Origin: Planctomycetota bacterium
GTDB taxonomy: Bacteria > Planctomycetota > Phycisphaerae > Sedimentisphaerales > Anaerobacaceae
Assembly: GCA_014384025.1 (NCBI GenBank)
Contig: JACNGQ010000188.1
Location: 1 to 64,000 of the forward strand
DNA length: 64,000 nt
Direction of reading: 5' to 3'
Positions 1 to 9,795 of the stretch are shown here, piece by piece. Under the pieces are notes generated by a model. The model was given only the letters and a program-made list of their open reading frames with translations. It ran no database searches and was not told where the DNA came from. Each line of letters begins with the position of its first letter. Position 1 is the stretch's first letter. Position numbers and translations under genes: made by a program.

Positions 1-1082
1 TCACCCCGGCCGCAGCAATGCAGACTGAATTTAAGACCGGCGAAATTCTGCTCGGCAAAATTCTCGACGGTGACCAAACCATCGACCGCGTTACGCTCGG
101 CTGTGAAGGGCAAAATAATTTCGCGATACACTGCCACGGTAATCCGCTGATTGTTGCCGATATAATGCAAATACTCCAGCGCTGCGGTGTAAAGCTGCTG
201 ACCGCAGAGCAGCTTCTAACTAAAATCCTCTCTTCGCAACAAGCCGTCAATACAATCGCCATTGAAGCTGGCTTGGCCCGCTTGGAAGCCAAAACCATCG
301 AGGGTACAAAAATAATCGCAAATCAAATCGACGCCGGCCTAAGTACAACAGCCGAAAGATGGCTTGAGAATACAAACGAAACTCCCCTCAGTCAAATTTC
401 AACGGAGGCTGGGCGGATACTTGAAAGCAGTCGAACGGCAAAACTGATTATCGATGGTTGTACTGCTGCCTTGGTAGGCCCGCCCAACAGCGGCAAAAGC
501 ACGCTGCTCAATTGCCTTGCTGGCCGGCAAAAAGCAATAGTCACAGATATCAAAGGCACGACCAGAGACTGGGTCGAAACCGTCTGCCGAATCGAATCTC
601 TTTCTTTAAGGTTAATCGATACGGCGGGACTGGATGAAGAACTCAACACGGCCGAGGATGTTATTGAGCAAGTCGCTCAGAAGAAAAGCATCGAGATTTT
701 AGAACAGGCCGACCTTGTCCTGCTCGTTCTGGATAACAGCCAATCGAATGACCGGCTTGACAAAGGGCTTCTTAAAAAAATCGGTGGAAAACGTGTTCTC
801 ATAGTATTAAACAAATGTGACTTGCCCGCCGGATTCGATACAAACAAACTGCCGGAAGCTCTGTCAAGCCCAGTGAAGATAAACGCCAAAGAAGCAACTG
901 GTATCGAGAATTTGCTCGAAAATGTCCGGCATATTTGCGGCATCGCGGGCTTCGATTTGAAAACTGCTGTTTGTTTTACCCAAAGACAAAATAACCTGCT
1001 GCAGCAATTGATACATACCAAATCAACACAACAGGCAGCCTCAATCATAACAGAGTTGTTAAACGCCGCGCTTCGTGTATAA
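1..1082 (+). CDS. mnmE: MnmE-like tRNA modification GTPase, 5' end outside window; lacks the canonical C-terminal FCIGK tail
   Basis: G1 GPPNSGKST, DTAG, NKCD motifs with MnmE-like helical flanks; reading frame is open to the left window edge (..TPAAAMQTEFKTGEILLGKIL). Confidence 0.8.
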   Translation, partial: TPAAAMQTEFKTGEILLGKILDGDQTIDRVTLGCEGQNNFAIHCHGNPLIVADIMQILQRCGVKLLTAEQLLTKILSSQQAVNTIAIEAGLARLEAKTIEGTKIIANQIDAGLSTTAERWLENTNETPLSQISTEAGRILESSRTAKLIIDGCTAALVGPPNSGKSTLLNCLAGRQKAIVTDIKGTTRDWVETVCRIESLSLRLIDTAGLDEELNTAEDVIEQVAQKKSIEILEQADLVLLVLDNSQSNDRLDKGLLKKIGGKRVLIVLNKCDLPAGFDTNKLPEALSSPVKINAKEATGIENLLENVRHICGIAGFDLKTAVCFTQRQNNLLQQLIHTKSTQQAASIITELLNAALRV

Positions 1083-1091
1083 TCTGCTTCT

Positions 1092-3719
1092 ATGACGGTA
1101 AATCCTGAAAATTTAACACCTGCTATGAAGCAGTTTCATAAGTTCAAACAACAGCACCCGGACTCCATACTGTTTTTTCGCATGGGCGATTTCTACGAGA
1201 CGTTCTACGAAGATGCCAAAACATGCTCGAAGGTCCTGGGCCTGACGTTGACCAGCCGGAGCAAAGGAACCAATCCCATCCCGTTGGCCGGCGTGCCGTA
1301 TCACGCTGTTGATGGCTATCTGAAAAAGATGTTGCAGGCCGGCTTCAAGGTCGCCGTTTGTGAGCAGGTCGAGGACCCCAAAACCGCAAAGGGCGTCGTA
1401 AAACGCGACGTCGTGCGCATCGTAACACCCGGTACACTCACCGACGATATGTTGTTGACTGCCAAAGAAGACAATTTTCTCTGTGCCGTCAGTATGGGAA
1501 CAAAGCACAAGGCCGCCATAAGCTGGGTCGATATTTCGACCGGCCATTTTTTCGCCCAGGAGCTGCCCGAAGATAGACTGCTCGATGAGCTGCTGCGATT
1601 ATCGCCCGCCGAGTGTCTGCTGGCCGACAGACGCGGCGAGCTGTTCGAAGCCGAGACGAAAAAGCTCGTGAGTGACATTACGCAGCTAACCAATGCCGTT
1701 GTCACCGAACGACAGGCTTGGTATTTCGACCCATATCAGGCAAGGCAGCGTCTGCTGAAACATTTCGGAACAGCTACGCTCGAAGGCTTCGGTATCAGTG
1801 ATGGCGAAGATGGTCTTATCTGCCCGGCCGGTGCTGTTATCGAATATCTCAACGAGACACAAAAAACCACGCTTGGCCACATCCGGAATCTAAAGAAAAT
1901 CAGCCGTCAAAACTTTCTGCAAATCGACACGACCAGCCTGCGAAGCCTGGAAATCCTGCGCACAATTCGCACAGAAACCACAAAAGGCTCGCTGCTGGAT
2001 AGCCTGGACGAAACGATAACCGGTATGGGCGGAAGAATGTTCAGGAACTGGCTGTGTATGCCGCTCTGCGACCTTACCGCTATCGCCCGGAGGCAGGATG
2101 CCGTCGAAGAAATCAAAGACGCTGATGACAAACTATCTGAGGTTCGCAGGCTGCTCTCGAACATATCCGACACCGAGCGAATCGCAGCACGAATCAGCAC
2201 CTTCCGGGCGTCTCCGAGAGACCTGGTGGCGCTTACATCTACTCTGCGCCAGATACCGCAGTTGCGAAAAATCCTTGAGCAATTCGGCGCCGAGCTGCTC
2301 GTGCAATTGGCCGGCCAATGCGACAGTATGGACGAACTGGCTGACCTGCTCGAATCGGCAATCAAGCCCGAACCTCCTTCTCATCTTCGTGATGGCGGCG
2401 TTATAAAGACCGGCTTTTCAGAAGAGCTTGACCGCCTGCGCTCAATCTCCACCGATGGACGAAGCTGGCTCCAGGATTACCAGAAGCAGCAGTCCGAGCG
2501 GACCGGCATCGCGAACCTTAAAATCGGATACAACAAAGTCTTCGGCTACTACATCGAGATAAGCCACTCCGCAGCCGACAAGGTTCCCGTCGATTACGTC
2601 CGCAAACAGACAATCAAAAACGCCGAGCGTTATATCACCGAGAAGCTCAAGGAGTTCGAGACACAGGCCCTCAGTGCCGATGATAAGGCGCTCGAATTAG
2701 AGCAGCAGCTTTTTGAACAGCTTCGTCGTCAATCCGCCCAGTACGTAAGCCGCCTCCAGAAGCTTGCCGATACTATCGCCCAGTGCGATTGTCTTACCGG
2801 TCTTGCATATTTAGCTCGCCGGCGAAGCTATATCCGCCCGAAACTAACTGCCGGCCGTGAGTTTATTATTAACGAAGGAAAACATCCCGTGCTGAGTGAA
2901 ATGCTCGGGGCACAGTTTGTTCCGAACGATATAGCCCTTACCGGCGGCGCAGGCGATATCCTCATCATCACGGGGCCTAATATGAGCGGCAAAAGCACAT
3001 ACATCCGGCAGGTGGCGCTGCTGGTCCTGATGGCACAGACCGGCTCGTTCATCCCGGCCAAAGACGCCGAAATTGGTCTGGTCGATAGAATCTTTACCCG
3101 CGTGGGCGCTTCGGATGAATTGGTTCGTGGCCAGTCAACCTTTATGGTCGAGATGACCGAAACGGCAAATATCATCAACAACGCCACCGATAAGTCCCTC
3201 GTAATTCTCGACGAGGTCGGACGAGGCACAAGCACTTACGATGGCCTTTCGCTCGCTTGGGCGATTACCGAACATATCGCCAGCAAAATAAAATGCCGGA
3301 CACTTTTCGCCACACACTATCACGAGCTGACCGAATTAGCCGAGCTTTTCGGAAACGTCAAAAACTGCAACGTGGCCGTCCGCGAATGGATGGACGAAGT
3401 GGTATTTTTGCATAAGATTCTGCCCGGCGGAACCGACAAGAGCTACGGCATACACGTTGCAAAGTTGGCCGGCCTGCCCAAAACCATCCTCGAAAGGTCT
3501 AAGGAAATCCTTGAAGAACTCGAAAGTACATTCCAGAAAGAAGCTACCGGCGAGCATCTCTCAAAACACAAAACAAAAGAACCGGACAAAGACTCCCTGT
3601 TTGTCCAGAAACATAAGAGCGTTTTAGAAAAACTGGGCTCAACCGACGTAAACAACCTCACACCCATTGAAGCGATAAATTTACTTAACCAAATAAAGAA
3701 CGAAATCAACGAAAAATAA
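1092..3719 (+). CDS. mutS: DNA mismatch repair protein MutS
   Basis: MKQFHKFKQQHPDSILFFRMGDFYE N-terminus, Walker A GPNMSGKSTYIRQ, LDEVGRGTSTYDG. Confidence 0.97.
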   Translation: MTVNPENLTPAMKQFHKFKQQHPDSILFFRMGDFYETFYEDAKTCSKVLGLTLTSRSKGTNPIPLAGVPYHAVDGYLKKMLQAGFKVAVCEQVEDPKTAKGVVKRDVVRIVTPGTLTDDMLLTAKEDNFLCAVSMGTKHKAAISWVDISTGHFFAQELPEDRLLDELLRLSPAECLLADRRGELFEAETKKLVSDITQLTNAVVTERQAWYFDPYQARQRLLKHFGTATLEGFGISDGEDGLICPAGAVIEYLNETQKTTLGHIRNLKKISRQNFLQIDTTSLRSLEILRTIRTETTKGSLLDSLDETITGMGGRMFRNWLCMPLCDLTAIARRQDAVEEIKDADDKLSEVRRLLSNISDTERIAARISTFRASPRDLVALTSTLRQIPQLRKILEQFGAELLVQLAGQCDSMDELADLLESAIKPEPPSHLRDGGVIKTGFSEELDRLRSISTDGRSWLQDYQKQQSERTGIANLKIGYNKVFGYYIEISHSAADKVPVDYVRKQTIKNAERYITEKLKEFETQALSADDKALELEQQLFEQLRRQSAQYVSRLQKLADTIAQCDCLTGLAYLARRRSYIRPKLTAGREFIINEGKHPVLSEMLGAQFVPNDIALTGGAGDILIITGPNMSGKSTYIRQVALLVLMAQTGSFIPAKDAEIGLVDRIFTRVGASDELVRGQSTFMVEMTETANIINNATDKSLVILDEVGRGTSTYDGLSLAWAITEHIASKIKCRTLFATHYHELTELAELFGNVKNCNVAVREWMDEVVFLHKILPGGTDKSYGIHVAKLAGLPKTILERSKEILEELESTFQKEATGEHLSKHKTKEPDKDSLFVQKHKSVLEKLGSTDVNNLTPIEAINLLNQIKNEINEK

Positions 3720-3842
3720 TAAAACACATGAAAAAAATCCTTGTAAAAGGGTGCTTCAGCCTGCTTAATATATACAGATGAAAACGCGGTAGAATATTTA
3801 CTTTACTTGAAACGGCTTCTAATCACGAAAGGGGCAAGTACT

Positions 3843-4652
3843 ATGAAACATACACTAAAATCAAAAATGGTTGTTCTGTGCGGTCTTGTGTTATTGCTGT
3901 CCGGCTGTACCGAGGTCGCTATCACCGGTAGAAAACAGTTCAATCTCGTTCCCGATTCGACGATGAATTCGATGGGTTTTCAGGCCTACAGCGAATTCCT
4001 TACACAGAACACACTCAGCAAAGATTCCAGCAGTACCCAGATGGTCAAACGCGTCGGAAGCAAAATTCAAAAGGCGGTGGAACAGTATTGCGCCCAAAAC
4101 AACCTTTCGGACAGTTTGCAGGGATACCAGTGGGAAGTTAATTTAATCGAAGATGACCAGTTAAACGCCTGGGCTATGCCGGGTGGAAAGATGGTCGTTT
4201 ATACCGGCCTGCTCAAAGTAACCCAATCGGAGGCCGGGCTGGCAACGGTTGTGGCCCATGAAATCGCGCACGTCTTCGCCAAGCACGGAGCAGAAAGAAT
4301 GACTCAGGGCCTTGTCGTGGAAATGGGAGGTATGGCCCTGTCGAAGGCACTGGCAAACAGCCCTGCAGAAACAAAGAACCTGTTTATGCAGTCCTACGGC
4401 GTAGGCACACAGGTCGGCGTATTGCTTCCGTACAGCAGAGTGCATGAAACCGAGGCCGACCATCTGGGCCTGATATTTATGGCGATGGCCGGCTATAATC
4501 CTAACGAGGCCGTCAATTTCTGGCAGAGAATGTCCGTCGCAAAACAAGGCTCACAGACGCTTGAAATATTGTCCACACATCCCGCCGACTCGACCAGAAT
4601 AAGAAACATACAAAGCCTGATTCCAAAAGCAATGCAGTATTACCGTCAATAG
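3843..4652 (+). CDS. M48 family metalloprotease, lipoprotein
   Basis: Lipobox LLSGC, HEIAH zinc motif, downstream ETEAD; start chosen at MKHTLKSK rather than ORF start 3807. Confidence 0.88.
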   Translation: MKHTLKSKMVVLCGLVLLLSGCTEVAITGRKQFNLVPDSTMNSMGFQAYSEFLTQNTLSKDSSSTQMVKRVGSKIQKAVEQYCAQNNLSDSLQGYQWEVNLIEDDQLNAWAMPGGKMVVYTGLLKVTQSEAGLATVVAHEIAHVFAKHGAERMTQGLVVEMGGMALSKALANSPAETKNLFMQSYGVGTQVGVLLPYSRVHETEADHLGLIFMAMAGYNPNEAVNFWQRMSVAKQGSQTLEILSTHPADSTRIRNIQSLIPKAMQYYRQ

Positions 4653-4751
4653 CGAAATCGGATAATCACGAAAACCTTATCCCTGTGCTTAACCTGTTCG
4701 ATTGCGATATTGAGTATTTGGGATGATGGGTATTATTATTTTTTTCGAGCT

Positions 4752-6005
4752 TTACGAAGTGTCTTTTTGAGCAGCGGCCAAAGCCGCCAGGACGCCGGTC
4801 GAAAAACATGTTTGCAGATTATATCCGCCGCACGGCCCGTCAACATCGAGCACTTCACCAGCGAAGAACAAGCCAGGGCAAATCTTCGATTCCATAGTTT
4901 TAGCCTCAATTTCTTTAAGGCTCACGCCCCCTCGGGTTACCGTCGCCTCGGCAATATCTCTGGTGCGCACGATTGAAACAGGCAAAGCTTTTAAGGCTGC
5001 GATAAGTTTTTTTCGAGCATCTTTGTTAAGCTGGCTTGCCGCAAGTTCGTCATCACAGCCCACTCGCTTGCACAGAAAGATTCCAATGCGCTTCGGCAGA
5101 TTTTCAGTAAGTATATTAACGATTTTCTTTTTGGGATTTGCACTTAGCAGCTCGGTCATTTCTTTATCGAAAGCGGATTGTTCTACATTCGGCGCAAAGT
5201 CCAGAGTAATTTCGATAGGACTTTTTTCGGCGTCAAGATAATCGGTAAGTTGCCGGCTCATATCGAGCACAGCCGGGCCGCCGATACCGTCGTCGGTGAA
5301 AATAATCGCCCCTGCGGTGGCAACCTTTTTGTTGTTTATGCGGGCCGAAATCTTAACATTTTCAACGGACGTACCTGCAAGCTGTCCCGGCCAGTCTTCA
5401 AGGCTTACCAGCGGGACTAAAGAAGCTCTGGTTTGGGTTATATTATGACCAAAGCTTCGGGCAAAGCGGTAGCCGTCTCCTGTACAGCCTGTTTTGGGCC
5501 ATGAAAGCCCGCCTGTTGCGATAATAACTTTTTCGGCGCGTACAGGTTCTTTTGGGGTGTGAATTATAAACGTATCTGCCTGTTTGGTTATCTTGGCTGC
5601 TCTCTTGTCATAGAGAAAATTAACGCCGAGTTTTTTGGCTCGGTTTACCAGCGCATCTCTTACGTCATCGGCACGGTCTGAGGCCGGAAAAACGCACCCG
5701 TCTTGTTCGATCCTGGTTTGAAGCCCTAAAGAGGCGAAGAATTGCATCACATCCTGCGGCGAAAACTTGTATAAGCAGTAGCTCAAAAATCTGCCCTGTA
5801 CAGAACCGAATATTCGGACAAGCTCTGCAGGGCTGGCGTTATGTGTAAGGTTGCAGCGTCCGGCCCCTGTGAGTATCAGTTTCCGGCCGGGCGCTGTATT
5901 GCCCTCGATTATCGTTGTATGAGCATCGGCCTGGGCCGCGAAAATCGCCGCCGTCAAACCCGCAGGCCCTGCTCCGATTATACATATTTCTGTTTCCATA
6001 GGCAT
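4752..6005 (-). CDS. BaiN/HI0933-like NAD(P)/FAD-dependent oxidoreductase
   Basis: N-terminal GAGPAGLTAAIFAA, GAGRCNLTH, C-terminal FFAGEVLDVDGPCGGYNLQTCFSTG. Confidence 0.92.
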   Translation of the reverse strand: MPMETEICIIGAGPAGLTAAIFAAQADAHTTIIEGNTAPGRKLILTGAGRCNLTHNASPAELVRIFGSVQGRFLSYCLYKFSPQDVMQFFASLGLQTRIEQDGCVFPASDRADDVRDALVNRAKKLGVNFLYDKRAAKITKQADTFIIHTPKEPVRAEKVIIATGGLSWPKTGCTGDGYRFARSFGHNITQTRASLVPLVSLEDWPGQLAGTSVENVKISARINNKKVATAGAIIFTDDGIGGPAVLDMSRQLTDYLDAEKSPIEITLDFAPNVEQSAFDKEMTELLSANPKKKIVNILTENLPKRIGIFLCKRVGCDDELAASQLNKDARKKLIAALKALPVSIVRTRDIAEATVTRGGVSLKEIEAKTMESKICPGLFFAGEVLDVDGPCGGYNLQTCFSTGVLAALAAAQKDTS

Positions 6006-6173
6006 ATATTACAAAGACAGTTTTGGCCCTTCAATCTAATCGGTTAAAACGACCGTGTCAAACGTATCTCGCTGTGAAATCCCTAATTCGGTATTCACAT
6101 TGCCGCTTTCAACTCTTGTAATTAACGCTTTTGTTTTTATAATAGGACCAATTAATAATTTTGGAGACTAAAT

Positions 6174-7652
6174 ATGGCAAAGATTACCAAACTTGATGAA
6201 ATTGTATCGCTGTGTAAGCGAAGAGGTTTTATATTCCAGTCCAGTGAAATCTACGGCGGCCTTGCGAGCTGCTACGACTACGGCCCCCTCGGCGTCGAAT
6301 TGAAGAACAACGTAAAAAAGGCCTGGTGGAAAAGCGTCGTACAGATGCGCGACGACGTGGTCGGGCTCGACTGCAGTATCCTTATGCACCCGATGATCTG
6401 GAAATCGTCCGGCCACGCCGACAAATTCGCCGACCTGATAGCCGAGTGCAAAAAGTGCAACACCAGAACCCGCGTTGACCACCTCAAGGAAAAAACTGCC
6501 GAACACGCCGATGAGCATACCGAGCATATCGCAATCGATGAGGCTATGGCAAAGGCCCGGGATTTGAGTAATAAGCTTTGTCCGAACTGTGGTGTGGTGG
6601 GCCAGTTTACCGAGCCGATGCCGTTTAAGCTGATGTTCGAGACCCGGATGGGCGCCAACGTTGACGATTCGATGACGATGCACCTTCGCCCCGAAACAGC
6701 TCAGGGAATCTTCGCTAATTTCAGAAACGTGCTCGATACCACCAGAGTAAAAATACCATTCGGTATCGCCCAGATTGGCAAGAGCTTCCGCAATGAGGTA
6801 ACGACCAAGGCATTTATCTTCCGAACGCGCGAATTCGAGCAGGCCGAGCTTGAGTTTTTCTGCGAGCCGGGCACCGATGAGCAGTGGTTCGACCACTGGA
6901 AGCAGGCGCGGTTCGACTGGTATCTTGAGCTGGGTATAAAAAAAGAGAATCTGCACTTCCGCGTGCACGATGCCGACGAGCTTGCCCATTACGCCAAGGG
7001 CTGTGTCGATGTCGAATACAAATTCCCGTTCGGCTCCGGCGACTGGCAGGAGCTTGAAGGCATCGCCAACCGCACCGACTACGACCTCCGGCAGCATCAG
7101 CGCGGCATGAGGACCCTCAATAAATGGTATGAGAACGACCGGGACCTTACGAACATACAGCTTGTCGATGAGGCCGAAGATTACCATAAAGGCCCGCTGT
7201 CTTATTTCGATGAACAGGCTAAAAAGCGGTACATCCCTTACGTTATCGAGCCCAGCGCCGGCATCGACCGTAGCGCCCTTGCCTTTCTGGTCGATGCCTA
7301 TGACGAAGAGGAAGTTCGCGGCGAAACAAGGAACCTTTTAAGATTTCACCCGGCCCTTGCGCCCGTCAAGGCCGCTGTTTTCCCGCTGGTAAAAAAAGAT
7401 GGTATGCCTGAAATAGCGACGAATATCTACAACGGCCTTAAAAAATATTTCAACTGCTTCTATGACCAAAAGGGCGCGGTCGGCCGGCGCTATCGAAGAC
7501 AGGATGAAGCCGGTACCCCGTTCTGCCTCACCGTTGACGGCCAGACAAAAGAAGACAATACCGTCACCGTCAGAGAACGTGACTCAATGGAGCAGAAAAG
7601 AATCTCAGCCGACCAGCTTCTCAGCTACCTGCGCGAAAAACTGGATTTGTAA
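6174..7652 (+). CDS. glyS: Glycyl-tRNA synthetase (homodimeric type)
   Basis: CKRRGFIFQSSEIYGG, RPETAQGIF, EPSAGIDRSALAFL class II motifs. Confidence 0.96.
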   Translation: MAKITKLDEIVSLCKRRGFIFQSSEIYGGLASCYDYGPLGVELKNNVKKAWWKSVVQMRDDVVGLDCSILMHPMIWKSSGHADKFADLIAECKKCNTRTRVDHLKEKTAEHADEHTEHIAIDEAMAKARDLSNKLCPNCGVVGQFTEPMPFKLMFETRMGANVDDSMTMHLRPETAQGIFANFRNVLDTTRVKIPFGIAQIGKSFRNEVTTKAFIFRTREFEQAELEFFCEPGTDEQWFDHWKQARFDWYLELGIKKENLHFRVHDADELAHYAKGCVDVEYKFPFGSGDWQELEGIANRTDYDLRQHQRGMRTLNKWYENDRDLTNIQLVDEAEDYHKGPLSYFDEQAKKRYIPYVIEPSAGIDRSALAFLVDAYDEEEVRGETRNLLRFHPALAPVKAAVFPLVKKDGMPEIATNIYNGLKKYFNCFYDQKGAVGRRYRRQDEAGTPFCLTVDGQTKEDNTVTVRERDSMEQKRISADQLLSYLREKLDL

Positions 7653-7670
7653 AAATGAAAGGAGCCGCAT

Positions 7671-7865
7671 ATGAAACATATATATCTTTCCAAAAAACAA
7701 AAGAAAATTTTTGGTATATGTGGCGGCATCGGTGAGGCTTTCGATATTGATCCTACGTTAGTCCGGCTTGTGGTCGTCTTCTTATGCTTTGCAACGGGGA
7801 TATTACCGTTAGTTCTGACCTATATAGTAGCACGGGAGATCGTCCCGAAAGAACCAGTTGCATAG
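7671..7865 (+). CDS. PspC domain protein
   Basis: LSKKQKKIFGICGGIGEAFDIDPTLVRL followed by hydrophobic segment. Confidence 0.85.
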   Translation: MKHIYLSKKQKKIFGICGGIGEAFDIDPTLVRLVVVFLCFATGILPLVLTYIVAREIVPKEPVA

Positions 7866-7921
7866 ATGAGTATCGGCTAAACCACTTATGCGAGAAGCTG
7901 GATATCTAATTTCTTGTCCTA

Positions 7922-9313
7922 TTAATTTCCTAATCCACGAAGTTGCTTGTTTACATTCGTTGCGTAGTTATCGGTCATACCCATTATATAATCAAGGAAT
8001 AACATGATAATCTCATATAGATCTTTCCCTTTAAATCTCTCGCCAGAATCTTGCTTAATGAAGTTTTTGATTATTTTTGTTTTGTATGAAGTTTTTTTAC
8101 CATTAACAATTTCACGAGCTGCTTCTATTGAGTTTTCAAGTAAAATGCTTATTACACTATAGGCACCGAGTTCTAAAAGAACATTTCTTTGGTTCTGATA
8201 TATTTTCTTTTTCAAATTTCCTTTTTCATATAAAGCGTCAATCTTAGAACAAAGACTATCATTATTTGTCTTTGACATAAGACTGCTATCTAAGCTGCCT
8301 TCCATAATTCTTTCGTAATTATTTTCAAAAGCTTCAACAATCTCTTTTATCATGAGATTTATCATCTTTCCGCGTAGCATTCCATTTTTAATACGCCAAG
8401 ATATTTTAGAATTAAGTAGTCTTTTTTGTTCTTCCCTTAATTCGTCCTTTTTTTTCAGGAATTTATCAAATTCCTGCTCTATTAAATAATTTTCACGTAA
8501 TAAATTTAATTCTATTGCATCTTCAATATCTAAAACTCTATAGCATATGTCGTCCGCCGCTTCGACAAGAAATGCTAAGGGGTGTCTTGTATATTCTGCT
8601 TCAAATTTAGAGCTATTATGTTTTTTCTCTATCAAACGCAGTTCTTTAGCAATTTCATCGAAATAATTATACTCTGTTTTAAAACAACTGAATTTATGGT
8701 CTTTTTTCTTAGGGTCTTCTTTAGCGAAATTTGAAGTCCAGGGATATTTAAGCAATGCACCAAGAGTCGAATATGTCAGGCGCATACCACCATCGTTTTC
8801 ATAATATTCTTTATATGTAACAACTCGAAAAGCCATAGCGTTTCCATCAAAGTTTTTTAGGTCTTGTTGCTCTCTAACATTAAGCTCTTTTTCATCCTCT
8901 TTTATTTTTTCTTGAAACCATTTCCGAGTAGCCTCCTCTGCGGCATGTCCAAAAGGAGGATTACCAATATCATGAGCAAGACAAGCTGCTTCAACAATTT
9001 CTCCAACATTCGATGGTTCTAATTTGTTTGGAAGTTCTTCGTTATCTTTCAGCCATTGTCCAACCATTACTCCCAAACTTCGTCCAACACTTGCAACTTC
9101 TAAGCTGTGTGATAATCGTGTGTGAATATGGTCATTCTCGCTCAAGAGATGAACCTGTGTTTTGCGTCCCAATCTTCTGAAAGCGCTTGAAAAAGTTATT
9201 TTGTCTATATCTTTCTCGAATTGGCTTCTCCCATTTTTTTCTTCCCCATTGTTATTTGGGTCATGAAACCTCTTTTCAACTAACAATCTGTTCCATTTCA
9301 TTTTTTCGCTCAT
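7922..9313 (-). CDS. dgt: dGTP triphosphohydrolase-like HD protein
   Basis: RLGRKTQVH, HTRLSHSLEVASVGRSLG, ACLAHDIGNPPFGHAAE HD motif; AT-rich relative to neighbours. Confidence 0.9.
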   Translation of the reverse strand: MSEKMKWNRLLVEKRFHDPNNNGEEKNGRSQFEKDIDKITFSSAFRRLGRKTQVHLLSENDHIHTRLSHSLEVASVGRSLGVMVGQWLKDNEELPNKLEPSNVGEIVEAACLAHDIGNPPFGHAAEEATRKWFQEKIKEDEKELNVREQQDLKNFDGNAMAFRVVTYKEYYENDGGMRLTYSTLGALLKYPWTSNFAKEDPKKKDHKFSCFKTEYNYFDEIAKELRLIEKKHNSSKFEAEYTRHPLAFLVEAADDICYRVLDIEDAIELNLLRENYLIEQEFDKFLKKKDELREEQKRLLNSKISWRIKNGMLRGKMINLMIKEIVEAFENNYERIMEGSLDSSLMSKTNNDSLCSKIDALYEKGNLKKKIYQNQRNVLLELGAYSVISILLENSIEAAREIVNGKKTSYKTKIIKNFIKQDSGERFKGKDLYEIIMLFLDYIMGMTDNYATNVNKQLRGLGN

Positions 9314-9795
9314 ATTTTTTTACCTTCATAATTTGTTTTTTTTAATTTTTGCATAAACATACGCAGACATGAAAGTTTTCCTCGTTTAGTTCTTCTATCA
9401 TTTTAATTCTACCTCAATATATGACTTCTTGGTAAAGGCTGAGCAAAAATGCTTTTTTCTAAATTAAAGACGTGTTATCTCGCGTTTGCTATGATCTAAT
9501 TATGTTTATCGGATGGAGATAAGAGGAAAATAATCAAAAAAAGGAAAATAACAAAAGGGAAAATCATAAGGTGAGTTTATTAGATTGATTATCGGGCCAA
9601 AGATGTACAATGTCTTCGCAGCCCGGCGTCGTTCAAATCCCAAAGGAAGAATCTCGGAGTATGCACTTTCAGGAAATCATCTTAAGGTGTATAATCTGGA
9701 ACAACAATAAGATATACGACCGAAACATCTGGCCGAAATAGATAAAGTGTTCCGAGACTTAACGCCACAGGTAATCTATGAGGAATCTTTGAATT

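Noticed and set aside
6168-7187. 339-aa minus-strand ORF
   Set aside because: Antisense shadow of glyS; no domain signal and the plus-strand gene is certain.
9600-9660. tRNA-like GTTCAAATCCC
   Set aside because: T-loop-like word only; flanking bases do not form the T stem or a cloverleaf.
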